Of a stretch of DNA of 34,816 bases, positions 1 through 8,434 are shown in pieces. Every line of letters starts with the position of its first letter. Position 1 is the first letter of the stretch. Both the position numbers and the translations under genes were made by a program. The notes under the pieces were generated by a model. That model did no database searches. It saw only the letters and a list, made by a program, of their open reading frames with translations, and was not told where the DNA came from. Origin of the DNA: Lingula anatina. Taxonomy: Eukaryota > Brachiopoda > Lingulata > Lingulida > Lingulidae. The stretch spans positions 339,549-374,364 of the forward strand of contig NW_019775429.1 in NCBI RefSeq assembly GCF_001039355.2, given 5' to 3'.

Positions 1-122
1 ATCAGCCTGCCAGCACACAGTCACATCTAACACAATCAGCCTGCCAGCACACAGTCACATCTAACACAATCAGCCTGCCAGCACACAGTCACATCTAACA
101 CAATCAGCCTACCAGCACAGAA
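1..122. repeat. 34-bp tandem array at the UROC1 exon 16 donor
   Basis: Units start at 1, 35, 69 and 103 (period 34). The fourth, diverged unit contains the last 10 coding bases of exon 16 and its GT donor; the other units have GC at the donor position. The array begins at the window edge and may extend further. Confidence 0.93.
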
Positions 123-212
123 ACTAGAGCCATCATATATATTGGCTGTCTCTCTGAAGGGACTGTCTGTGCCACTGACATCATGGTGGTCCCTGCTGAT
201 TACCACAGGACC
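113..212 (-). CDS. UROC1: UROC1 exon 16 (residues 538-571), last exon in window
   Basis: Encodes GPVVISRDHHDVSGTDSPFR, then ETANIYDGSSFCA plus one base of the next codon (Asp in relatives). Acceptor CTATTGCAG; donor GTAGGC lies inside a 34-bp repeat array. The gene continues past the left edge. Confidence 0.93.
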
Positions 213-2694
213 CTGCAATAGAAAGATTATACTTAATTACAGGCAACTACATCCATCTTTATGTCTTTAATGCAATTCCTGACATGAAGACTTAAGGGGG
301 CTAAGGTGGAAAGATAACAATAGGCAAGACCTGTTCTTACTGCAAGAAGACAGTACTAAGGCAGATAGCTACACTTAGTTGGTATTGGGGGGGATGGGGG
401 GGGGGGAGGGGGGGGGGGAGAGGCACATTCACAATGAAACTGTCATACCAGGATTGTCATACCAGGATACAGATTGACCTAACACTGTGGTGTATCTGCA
501 GAGTAGGATTCATCTACCCAGTACCAATGTTTCATTGTGAAAGCACCCTTGGATATTATGCATGTCTTCTGTGCTTATACACATCATCAGATTACAATGT
601 GTTTGTGAAACCATTCTATGTGCTCTCCTTATTATGAAGCCCATATTTTCCTTAGCTGAATGTTGTTCTAGTTCACAGGTATCATACACAGTAACACATC
701 ATGCTATGTCTTACCTGGATAGCTCCATCCTTGATGGCTTTGTTAAAAGCGACTGCAATGGTGGATCGTCCATTTTGGTCTGCATATAGGATTCTTGCTT
801 GTGATCCCACAACCTGACATCAATTAACTCTATATTACAGGTAAACTGAGACAAAATATGTATATATAATACAATAAACTATATATTACAGGTAAACTGA
901 GACAAAATATGTATATATAATACAATAAACAACGTGTAATACGTACTTTAAAGAAAACTTACTTCTAATGAAGGACATAGTTAAGGGTCAGTTTTAAAAA
1001 ATGGCAAGTGAGGATAATTTTCACTACAATACTGCACATTTAAGTTTCACTTTCACACAACCTTCCTTACTACTTCTAATTTTCACCCTAATTCCTGAGG
1101 GGTGGGGGGGGGGTGGGGAGGGGGGACCCCCCTTTCAGGAAATCCTGCATCTACTCACCAGTTTGTGTTGGGCAGCCTCTTTAATCCACCGTATGTTATC
1201 TCTATACTGATATCCCCCCTCCCTCCTTCTCTCTTATTCCCCCCCCCCCCCCCCCCCCTTAATAAAACCCCGGGTCCACTAATTCACTGACCAGTTTGTG
1301 TTGGGCAGCCTCTTTAATCCACCGTATGTTATCTCTGTACTGCATTGCAACTGCCTCTGGGACTGAATCACATGAAACATGATAAAACCTTTTTCATTAA
1401 ATATTAAAAGTGGGAAATAAAGCACTAGTTGATAAGCCAATAGATGAAAAGTGTCAAGATCAAAAACATATCTAGTAGCTAATGAACTGGTAGGTCAGAT
1501 GTGACATGTTATTAAATAATAACAGTTAAAACTTGAATTGTGTCTAAGTTGAATAAGTAGCAGAGGCAAACCTGGCCAGTTCACTTAAAATGGGTAAAAT
1601 ATGACACACACATGGACTGTATAGATACAAGCTGTTTTAGGTGTACTGTTCAGAATTATATCAGTTTACTCACAGATTCTGCAGTGTTTTACTTATCTTA
1701 TTCATTTGAATCAGTATGAAAACATAATGAAAACGAACAGAAAACAAAAGGTAGAAACATGTCTTGAAAAAAAAAAAAAAAAAAAGAGAGAAAAAATAAA
1801 TAAATGAGTCACAATAAGTAAAATGGTCCCCCTACCCCCCTGGTCGACGATATCCTCCATGACAGCAGCTGCTATGTTATCTGTGGTTTCTAAGTCACTG
1901 GGTTCACAAGATGTACACACCCATCTAGAAATAAATACAGCATAATAGTAAAGTCAAAGTGTGCTGAAATCAAAGTCTGAACTATCATCTAATATTTGTA
2001 AAAAAGATGATTATATTTAAAAAATTAATCACTGAGGAAAACAGAATGTTAGGGCTAATAAAAATGTCTAATGGAGATAATCAAAAATACCAGTATTGTC
2101 GCAACACAATGGTACTGTCACAGCTAACACAATGATATCATCACAATTAACACAATGACACCGTCACCTCTGACACAATGACACTGTCACCTCTGACACA
2201 ATGGCACTGTCAAAGCTAACACAATAACATGGCCTCACTGATCATATTCATACAAACACCACATCAAACACAATGGACAGACATAAAGCTGTAATTACCT
2301 GAAGGGTCCAAATCCCAGAGAGAAGATGTCTCCCATAATATCCTGTACATAGGACGGGTACCTGAACCTCACACTCAGCCCTCCTGAGTCTTTGATCACA
2401 TCAGCACCTAGTCAAGTATATAACACCTCAGCAGTAACACCAGGATGCTTTAAATGACCCCAACACAAGTTTCCCGCAGGATCTTATAAGAGATATATCC
2501 TAGATAGGAATCCTGTAGGAAGTCCTATAGAGAGAATCCTGTAGGATTCCTATGGAATCTCATAAAGTCCTGTAGGACACCCGTGGGAAATTTCCATAAG
2601 GGGATGTACATTTCACTAGCCACTTTTGGTAACATTTGACATAGCAGTGACTAGACAAAGGCAAGGAAATAAGATTTAAAATAATTTTCTTGAG

Positions 2695-2740
<46 letters not shown>

Positions 2741-4105
2741 TTTCTCATCTATTAACCATTAGCTGAACCATTTGCAAGGGTGTCAACATCAGGGTTCTTC
2801 AGTATAATTGTATTCATTTATAAACATATACAGTCCATGCTAATAATCAATATCTTTAACAACTCTAAGAAAGATAACAACTTTGCCCAAAAATTAAAAA
2901 AAAATGATCAGAAAAAAATATAAAAACAGCTCCTCATCCTCTGTTACAGGCATACATTGCATGCTAAACCTTTTTATAAATATTCCTTAAAGAAATAAAC
3001 ACTAATTTTCACTCATCAAATACTTTTGAGTACTGACATTTCCAAGAAAATCAAAGTAGTGCTACAAATGTCCAGTAGCTATTGTGTTTCTTAAACAAAT
3101 ACCTGCTCTTGATGCCTCCAGGAGGAAGGCATTTCCGTAATCAAAGAAATACATTCCGGCCTCCGACAGTCTGTTAATGGCTGCCACCTGCCTGCGCAAG
3201 CTAAAACACCGAGGGGGAAAAGGAAAACTCAACAACATACAGAGACAAAGAAGATAACTCAATATCTGAAAGATGCACATTAATAAACAGAGAAAATCAA
3301 TGAAGACAAACAAAAAGAAATTCAATATTACAAATCAAGTAGATAACAGTAGATTATATAAAATACAATAGGATGAGAAAACTTATTATTTTATCATTAA
3401 ATAAGACATCAAATAGCAACATTGTTCAAATAAGACATCAATTATAAAACTCAGTTCCTAATACAGTATATGTACCTGGCATGCTGTGTCCTAGTATTGG
3501 AATTTGACAACACCAATGCTTGTAAATGAAAATAAGGAAACAGGAAAGTACTAGCAACAAGACAGCATACAATAAGTAACACAGTATTAGCATCATGATG
3601 CATATGTTTGCAGGTAAAAATAAGCTTGGGATAATTCTTAGTCATTTACCCACCTTTCCTGGACTAGGTTTTTAAACCTCACAGGGTCCGAGTGCATCAT
3701 CATTCTGCTGTCTTCATAGCTCAACTGGAATAGAATTAACACTGGCAAGTGTATAACTGTGTCCCCTGACACCCTCCCCCCCCTCGACTACTGAAACTAA
3801 GGCTGCACTCAGAACAGTGGACCAACTAATCCGAGGGTCAAATATGGCTGACACACTTGTGCTCCTTCCCCACGGGGAATATATTCAGTTCTGTTAGCGG
3901 ATTAGATGGCAAGCAATTAAGTGGGGCACCATATTTGACCTGCCAATTAGTGAAACCACTGTTCTGAATGCAGCGTGAGTGGAAGCTCTTATCTTATAAA
4001 CAAATACTTTGATACAGTTTCTGCCAAATCCAGAAGTCTGGAATATCACTGAATGGCTTTTGAGGGAGGGAGACAGACTGAGAGAAAATGAGAGTGAGAT
4101 AGGCC

Positions 4106-4167
<62 letters not shown>

Positions 4168-6684
4168 TCCAGAGAAAGCTCACCTGTACAGGGTAGTAAC
4201 CACCAAGGAATGGGTTGTGACATGATGTCTGGTCAGACCCTATGTCTACCAATAGATCTCCTGTGCTGTCATACTCATACACTAATCTTTCCCTGTATAT
4301 TAAAATGATGTAAATATTATATATTTATATGATAGCTTATGTCTACCAGTAGATCTTCTGTGCTGTCATACTCATACACTAGTCTTTCCCTGTATGTAAG
4401 AATGATGAACTTAAATTATGTACTAGTAGATCATACCCGTTGTCTGTAATATTTTCATTAAAATGATTGATTTCTACCATTACTACAGCAAGAGAGTGGC
4501 TGTACTCCAATTATTGTCTATTGACAATCATAAAAAATTGACAGCCTTACCACAAGTCCACAATGTTTCCATGGTAACCAATACTGACTGCCAGTTGGTC
4601 TTGTCTTGCATGGCGTATTTTGCGGATGCAGTCCTCTAAACTGTCTGCGATCTCCATGAGCCATCCCTGGTCATAGCGCTTACGCAGGGCCTCCTCACTT
4701 ACCTCATTAACAACATCATAAATTATATATATAAACAGTTCACTTTCTGCTTGGAAGTATCACTTTTAATTAAGAAAAAGATTATATGACAATGATATAA
4801 GTGCCATCTTCAAGATGGCTGATAACTTCCTTTGTAAGCTACTCACACCCCCACATATCACACTCTTTAGAATAACAGAATCAATAACATGACAAGGAAA
4901 TAAAATCTTGTTGGTATCTACTTAGCAATGACACCCTTACAGAAACATATAGCTACATGTCCTTAAAATAACAGAATATAGATTACATGACAATAACACA
5001 TGCAGTAAAATCCTGCTGATGTCTAACTCAGCAATGGCACACACAGAGACAGTCTTAAGAATAACAGATTATAGATTACATGACAATAACATCTTGTTGA
5101 TAACCACCTCAGCAATGACACCTACACACAGACACAGTCTTAGAAATACCAGAATACAGATTATATGACAATAGTATAATATTTTATTGATATCTACCTC
5201 AGCGATGACCCCGACACAACCACAGATGACGGCTGCCTTGGGCTGCGCTCCACTCATTCCTCCCAGTCCAGACGTTACGAACACGCGTCCTCGCAAATCA
5301 CTGCTGCCAATATGGCGGCGACCAGCATTCAGTACTGTCAACTGTAAGAAAACTTCTGCTCAAGGAACTATTTTGGGATTTATTTATCTGTTGCATACTT
5401 CAAACAGAAAAATGTTATGTCATAACATGAGAAACAATATCCAAAGTGAATTACTATACATCTACATACAAATATGTAAGAAGTTGTAGGCTTTATTTTT
5501 TCTTTTTTTTCTTTAATTCTTATCATTAATCTTTTACTTTTTTGTAAAGTAATAAAAAACTTCCTTCTGTCATTAATTCAATAAATGTGTGATTCAACTG
5601 TTGGTTTTTAGTTTTCCAAAACTTTATAAACAATTAAAAAAATTTATATTATCTTTTATCTATATGCAGCTAAATTTGCCCTCTTTGTCGTCAATATTGA
5701 AAAATAGCTTTAGTAACAGTTAGACAAATGGAAAACTCAGGTAGACCCATGACCTTCTTAAAAGTTTGTCTTATAGTTGGTTTGAAATTTTTATCTTAGA
5801 ATCTTATATACATGTATTTCTGAACCATATCAGTACTCACAGTTGTCCCATGGACAATGCCTTGGGGTCCTATGTAACAATAACTGCCTGCTGTCATCTG
5901 ACCATACCTGGTATAACAATAACAACAATAACATTACCATAACAATAACTGCCTACTGTCATCTGACCATACCTGGTATAACAATAACAACAATAACATT
6001 ACCATAACAATAACTGCCTGCTGTCATCTGGTATAACAATAACATTTTAACACATTTAATACATATGTCAGCTTATTTACAATGGTACATTTAATAAGGA
6101 TAAATTCTTAGAAGTGATCTACATAACATTTACATAAAAAATAAATTTTCATCAGACAAAAAAAAGTAATTTTCTCCTCCTACAAAATTTTTGCTTTAAC
6201 CGTCTCAGCACTTGGATGTTGATGCATGGTGGTTGGTATGCTGGCCTTGTAACACGCAGTCTACATAACTGACGTTGTGATATGTCATGGCTGTCATTAC
6301 ATACCATATCTTCTTCAAAACTTACATGGTGACACCCAAGGCAAACAATTTCTCGTACATCTCTCTGGATGAGTAATTAGGAATCACCTGCAAATAGTGA
6401 CATACCACATTAGAGAACAAAAGTAATTATTCTACAATTACTGGCGCTTTTCTTTCAAATATCCTACATTTCTAATAATGCAAAAGATGTTGAGGATTAT
6501 AAAACATCACAGAGACACTAGTTATCATGCACACATGCACGCGAACACTCACTCACTCACCCACACACACCAACATACTCACACACACACAACATACTCA
6601 CACACACCAACATACTCACTCACACACACTCACACATGCACGCACGCACACACACACATGCACGCACGCACACACGCACGCATG

Positions 6685-6715
<31 letters not shown>

Positions 6716-8434
6716 TCACATGTCCCCTTTCAACTGAATGCATTTGCTGAAGTCATCCCTCACCATTCCATTAGTAATGACCACCCTGGGGGCCGAGGTG
6801 TGGCTGGGGAACAACCCCTGGGGGTGGCCTGAGCACATGACAAGTGTCTGGTCGTCTCTCATGATGGACAGGTAGTGCATCACCAGCAGGAACTGTGGGG
6901 GAAAAGATGAAAAATGTAGAAGCTTTACAAAGGATGTTGCCATGATTCAACTCAATCTTTATTACACAACAATCAAATACTGTCTTATATGATATCAACA
7001 GTTGACATTTGCAAGCAAAAATATTAGCATTGTTACATAATCACAAATCCTGATCCTCATTGATTAGTCTTAAGGTAATGTGGTCAATTATTCTATTAAG
7101 TTAACCTCGTCAGCTCATTGCCATTCTGGATCTCCATGGCCACCACATGAGCCAGATAAATCATCAATTAGTTTTCAGTGTTCTTTTTTATTATTTTTAT
7201 TTATCATCAACATTACCTGTGCCCAGTTGGAGAACACCTGTCTGTTGCCACCGTAGGTCACCAACTCGTGCGGGAACTGCGCCACGCGAGGGTCAAGGTT
7301 GTTCATGATCATGTGCATGATGGCAGCGGCCTGGCGCGAGCGTGCAGGGTATTCATCTATAGGATATGCCCTGGTAATATAATACACTGTAGGTCAGCAG
7401 AATTTTAATGCTGTGTTTGTTTTTCTCTAAGCACTTGGTATGGTGATAGAAAATGTGTTAATATGGCCCCTAATTTGTCTTAAAAACCAAATCGAGCCTT
7501 TGCAAATTTTTTAAGTAAAGACTAATTTTAAATATAAAGTTTTGTGCCATCTGGTGATGATATTATTTGAATGTGCTGCCACTCACAGTGTGATTAAAGT
7601 TTTAATTTTACCTCATTTCTATATCTGGCCGGAAGCGGTACATATAGATGTGTCCATAGTCTCTCAGTTCCTGGGCAAACTCTGGCGCCAGTGTGGCATG
7701 CAGCTCTGGAGGGAAGTAGCGCAAAGCATTCTGTAGGGCAAGCTAAAATGGGAAGATGTACAATGTATACTGTATGCACTGTGAATATGAGCTAAAATGG
7801 GAAGATGTACAATGTATACTGTATGCACTGTGAATATGAGCTAAAATGGGAAGATGTACAATGTATACTGTATGCACTGTGAATATGAGCTAAAATGGGA
7901 AGATGTATGGACTGTGAATTTGATTCTAACATTCCTACTACAGGTTCAGAGAACAATCAACAGATACTAAATCACCATGGTTTGAATTCCTGCATGATAC
8001 CAGTTACTGGAAAAATTAAATGTTTTAATAATTACAATTTCCAAATACATTGGTACACTGCCACTGGTACTTACGGTACTAGTACTTGTAATATGAATCA
8101 TACATTATGTCATAAGGCCCAAAATATCTGCAAAAATTACTTGATATTATGAACTAGGCTCCCAAACTTTTCTCTACAATACCAATATTTTAGTCTCAGT
8201 GACTGAGGTACCCAGTAAGATATGTAATGTTGGCACTTGGCAAAAATAAGACTTCACAGTTCACTGAAGAAGGCGGGGTTTTCAAAACAAGTCGTGTTGG
8301 ATCCTCACCCTCTGTTCATCTTGCGTTAAGTTAGGCGTCCTAACAGGTGCGTGCGGCACTGTCTCGTCCCGTGGTCTCACCCTGGGTGGTGGGTTCACTG
8401 GTAAACCGTCACAAATCTCCTTTAAGCTACCCAT
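113..8434 (-). CDS. UROC1: Urocanate hydratase (urocanase), 16 exons, 3' end outside window
   Basis: Second enzyme of histidine degradation; it hydrates urocanate to imidazolone propionate using NAD+ as an electrophile, in the cytosol. Coding exons on the minus strand, 5' to 3': 8434-8309, 7742-7612, 7370-7217, 6892-6764, 6387-6326, 5907-5841, 5341-5198, 4702-4551, 4292-4184, 3724-3654, 3200-3103, 2407-2299, 1924-1836, 1362-1292, 813-715, 212-113. Every intron has GT-AG ends and all phases agree, giving 1711 nt (570 codons plus 1 nt). Family segments in order: PHAPVRTP near residue 28, YGHIYMYRF in exon 2, YPxxxYPARS and ELVTYGGN (residues 121-128), TSGLGGMSGAQP (246-257, nucleotide-binding glycine loop), GSDQTSCHNPF, GSQARILY (507-514) and SRDHHDVSGTDSPFRET (from 543). 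The animal enzyme is about 676 residues, so roughly 105 are missing to the left. The start is the Met that aligns with vertebrate UROC1; the frame stays open a little further upstream. Odd points: Arg129 in the YGGNG motif, and many exon edges inside tandem duplications. Confidence 0.95.
213..714. other. UROC1 intron 15 with poly-G tract
   Basis: Non-coding intron sequence between exons 15 and 16. It holds a G-rich stretch at about 387-420 on the plus strand (poly-C in the transcript). Short ORFs here have no recognisable similarity. Confidence 0.7.
715..813 (-). CDS. UROC1: UROC1 exon 15 (residues 505-537)
   Basis: Encodes VVGSQARILYADQNGRSTIA and VAFNKAIKDGAIQ. It aligns with the bacterial segment that holds the urocanase signature; as in other animal enzymes I recall, the region reads ARILY. 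Acceptor GATGTCAG, donor GTAAGA. Confidence 0.92.
831..932. repeat. 51-bp tandem duplication in UROC1 intron 14
   Basis: Two almost identical copies starting at 831 and 882, about 18 bp upstream (in gene sense) of exon 15. Purely intronic. Confidence 0.9.
1153..1212 (-). repeat. Duplicated 3' half of UROC1 exon 14 with its donor
   Basis: About 55 bp nearly identical to 1286-1342, offset 133 bp. It repeats the coding bases for QYRDNIRWIKEAAQHKL and carries donor GTGAGT instead of GTCAGT. The sequence between copies holds a poly-C tract (about 1239-1258). Splicing from exon 13 to the AG before TATAGAG would give an immediate stop, so it is a decoy rather than an alternative exon. Confidence 0.88.
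1292..1362 (-). CDS. UROC1: UROC1 exon 14 (residues 481-504)
   Basis: Encodes VPEAVAMQYRDNIRWIKEAA and QHKL, matching the family YMDNIRWI segment. Acceptor GATTCAG, donor GTCAGT. The last roughly 50 coding bases are duplicated downstream in the intron with a stronger donor. Confidence 0.9.
1836..1924 (-). CDS. UROC1: UROC1 exon 13 (residues 451-481)
   Basis: Encodes WVCTSCEPSDLETTDNIAAA and VMEDIVDQG. Acceptor ATTTCTAG, donor GTAGGG inside a short G tract, so the exact donor is slightly uncertain; phase with the next exon supports 1836. Confidence 0.87.
2099..2228. repeat. Degenerate 24-bp minisatellite in UROC1 intron 12
   Basis: Five to six diverged units around the core GTCACCTCTGACACAATGAC. 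The core resembles the GTCACATCTAACACAAT part of the 34-bp array at 1-110 in the same gene. Confidence 0.8.
2299..2407 (-). CDS. UROC1: UROC1 exon 12 (residues 415-451)
   Basis: Encodes GADVIKDSGGLSVRFRYPSY, then VQDIMGDIFSLGFGPF and two bases of Arg. Acceptor TTGACTAG, donor GTAATT. A 24-bp minisatellite lies in the downstream intron about 70 bp past the donor. Confidence 0.93.
2694..2743. repeat. (TA)n followed by poly-T
   Basis: Uninterrupted AT dinucleotides then about 21 T. Intronic microsatellite in UROC1 intron 11. Confidence 0.95.
3103..3200 (-). CDS. UROC1: UROC1 exon 11 (residues 382-415)
   Basis: Encodes LRRQVAAINRLSEAGMYFFD, then YGNAFLLEASRA, diagnostic for animal urocanase. 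Acceptor TGTTTTAG, donor GTATTT. Confidence 0.94.
3654..3724 (-). CDS. UROC1: UROC1 exon 10 (residues 359-382)
   Basis: Encodes LSYEDSRMMMHSDPVRFKNL and VQE plus two bases of a Ser codon. Acceptor TATTCCAG, donor GTGGGT. Matches the family segment before LRRQVSAINRL. Confidence 0.88.
4108..4167. repeat. (GA)n microsatellite plus poly-G beside UROC1 exon 9 donor
   Basis: About 50 bp of perfect GA repeat followed by about 10 G, ending 17 bp from the exon 9 edge. On the transcript strand this is poly-C then (TC)n just inside intron 9. Confidence 0.95.
4184..4292 (-). CDS. UROC1: UROC1 exon 9 (residues 322-358)
   Basis: Encodes ERLVYEYDSTGDLLVDIG, then SDQTSCHNPFLGGYYPVQ, a near-invariant animal urocanase block. 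Its 5' half is part of a 97-bp tandem duplication, and its donor lies about 16 bp before a C-tract and a long (TC)n run on this strand. Confidence 0.94.
4241..4410 (-). repeat. 97-bp tandem duplication across UROC1 exon 9 acceptor
   Basis: Copies begin at 4241 (contains the real acceptor and the 5' half of exon 9) and 4338. The second copy keeps an intact-looking acceptor (ACATACAG) and code for ERLVYEYDST but has no donor; reading on reaches an in-frame stop in the intron. Confidence 0.92.
4551..4702 (-). CDS. UROC1: UROC1 exon 8 (residues 272-322)
   Basis: Encodes VSEEALRKRYDQGWLMEIAD, then SLEDCIRKIRHARQDQLAVS and IGYHGNIVDLW. The acceptor (AATGAG) is weak in pyrimidines but is the only one that joins AE to VSEEALRKR as family members require. 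Donor GTAAGG. Confidence 0.9.
4870..5215 (-). repeat. Degenerate 80-105-bp repeat including UROC1 exon 7 end
   Basis: Four diverged copies, recognisable by AGCAATGACAC-like cores near 4925, 5030, 5111 and the exonic one at 5201. The copy nearest the exon still encodes CVGVIAEV and a GT in phase, so the exon frame reads through the donor into a second GVIAEV. Confidence 0.85.
5198..5341 (-). CDS. UROC1: UROC1 exon 7 (residues 224-271)
   Basis: Encodes LTVLNAGRRHIGSSDLRGRV, then FVTSGLGGMSGAQPKAAVIC and GCVGVIAE. It carries the urocanase glycine-rich nucleotide-binding loop. Donor GTAGAT. The 3' edge with its donor belongs to a degenerate tandem repeat that extends about 330 bp into the downstream intron. 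Confidence 0.95.
5841..5907 (-). CDS. UROC1: UROC1 exon 6 (residues 201-223)
   Basis: Encodes YGQMTAGSYCYIGPQGIVHG followed by two Thr. Acceptor ATACCAG, donor GTGAGT. The first 27 coding bases and the acceptor fall in a 65-bp unit repeated about three times into the upstream intron. Confidence 0.92.
5881..6050 (-). repeat. 65-bp tandem triplication across UROC1 exon 6 acceptor
   Basis: Units start at 5881, 5946 and 6011. The first two each contain the acceptor and the first 27 coding bases of exon 6; the third lacks the acceptor segment. A CAATAA-rich spacer separates them. Confidence 0.92.
6326..6387 (-). CDS. UROC1: UROC1 exon 5 (residues 181-201)
   Basis: A 62-nt exon too short to stand out as an ORF. 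It encodes VIPNYSSREMYEKLFALGVT plus the first two bases of a Met codon. Acceptor ATTTGCAG, donor GTAAGT. It matches the family segment between NGM and MYGQMTAGS. Confidence 0.9.
6530..6720. repeat. Compound (CA)n/(CACT)n microsatellite
   Basis: Long CA-rich imperfect repeat in UROC1 intron 4. It produces His/Thr-rich open frames that are artefacts. Confidence 0.95.
6764..6892 (-). CDS. UROC1: UROC1 exon 4 (residues 138-180)
   Basis: Encodes FLLVMHYLSIMRDDQTLVM, then SGHPQGLFPSHTSAPRVVIT and NGM. The polypyrimidine tract and CACAG acceptor are clear; donor GTGAGG. A long (CA)n microsatellite begins about 45 bp past the donor. Confidence 0.93.
7217..7370 (-). CDS. UROC1: UROC1 exon 3 (residues 86-137)
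   Basis: Encodes AYPIDEYPARSRQAAAIMHM through ELVTYGGN and VFSNWAQ, the N-terminal NAD-contacting glycine segment. The residue after YGGN is Arg (codon AGA) where relatives I recall have Gly. Ends with CAG before donor GTAATG. Confidence 0.93.
7612..7742 (-). CDS. UROC1: UROC1 exon 2 (residues 43-86)
   Basis: Encodes LALQNALRYFPPELH through ELRDYGHIYMYRFRPDIEM. The acceptor ends CATTTTAG; the donor is GTAAAA, leaving two bases of an Arg codon. The acceptor sequence lies in the first unit of a 49-bp tandem array that continues into the upstream intron. Confidence 0.92.
7741..7912 (-). repeat. 49-bp tandem array at UROC1 exon 2 acceptor
   Basis: Units start at 7741, 7790, 7839 and 7888 (last one partial), nearly identical. 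Each carries the acceptor sequence CATTTTAGCT, so four equivalent AGs precede or mark exon 2; only the one at 7743 fits the protein. Confidence 0.94.
8309..8434 (-). CDS. UROC1: UROC1 exon 1 (residues 1-42)
   Basis: Encodes MGSLKEICDGLPVN and then a Pro/Arg-rich stretch ending in PHAPVRTPNLTQDEQR, which matches the animal urocanase N-terminus. Donor GTGAGG follows a complete codon (phase 0). The reading frame is open upstream for about 29 codons to a stop, but only the Met at 8434 aligns with the family start. Confidence 0.9.

Noticed and set aside
1153-1212. Duplicated exon 14 fragment as a mutually exclusive exon
   Set aside because: Its possible acceptor joins exon 13 in a frame that gives an immediate TAG stop.
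3894-4308. Ser/Leu- and Arg/Glu-repeat ORFs
   Set aside because: Produced by the (GA)n/(TC)n microsatellite near UROC1 exon 9.
6478-6832. His/Thr-rich ORFs on the plus strand
   Set aside because: Produced by a (CA)n microsatellite inside a UROC1 intron.
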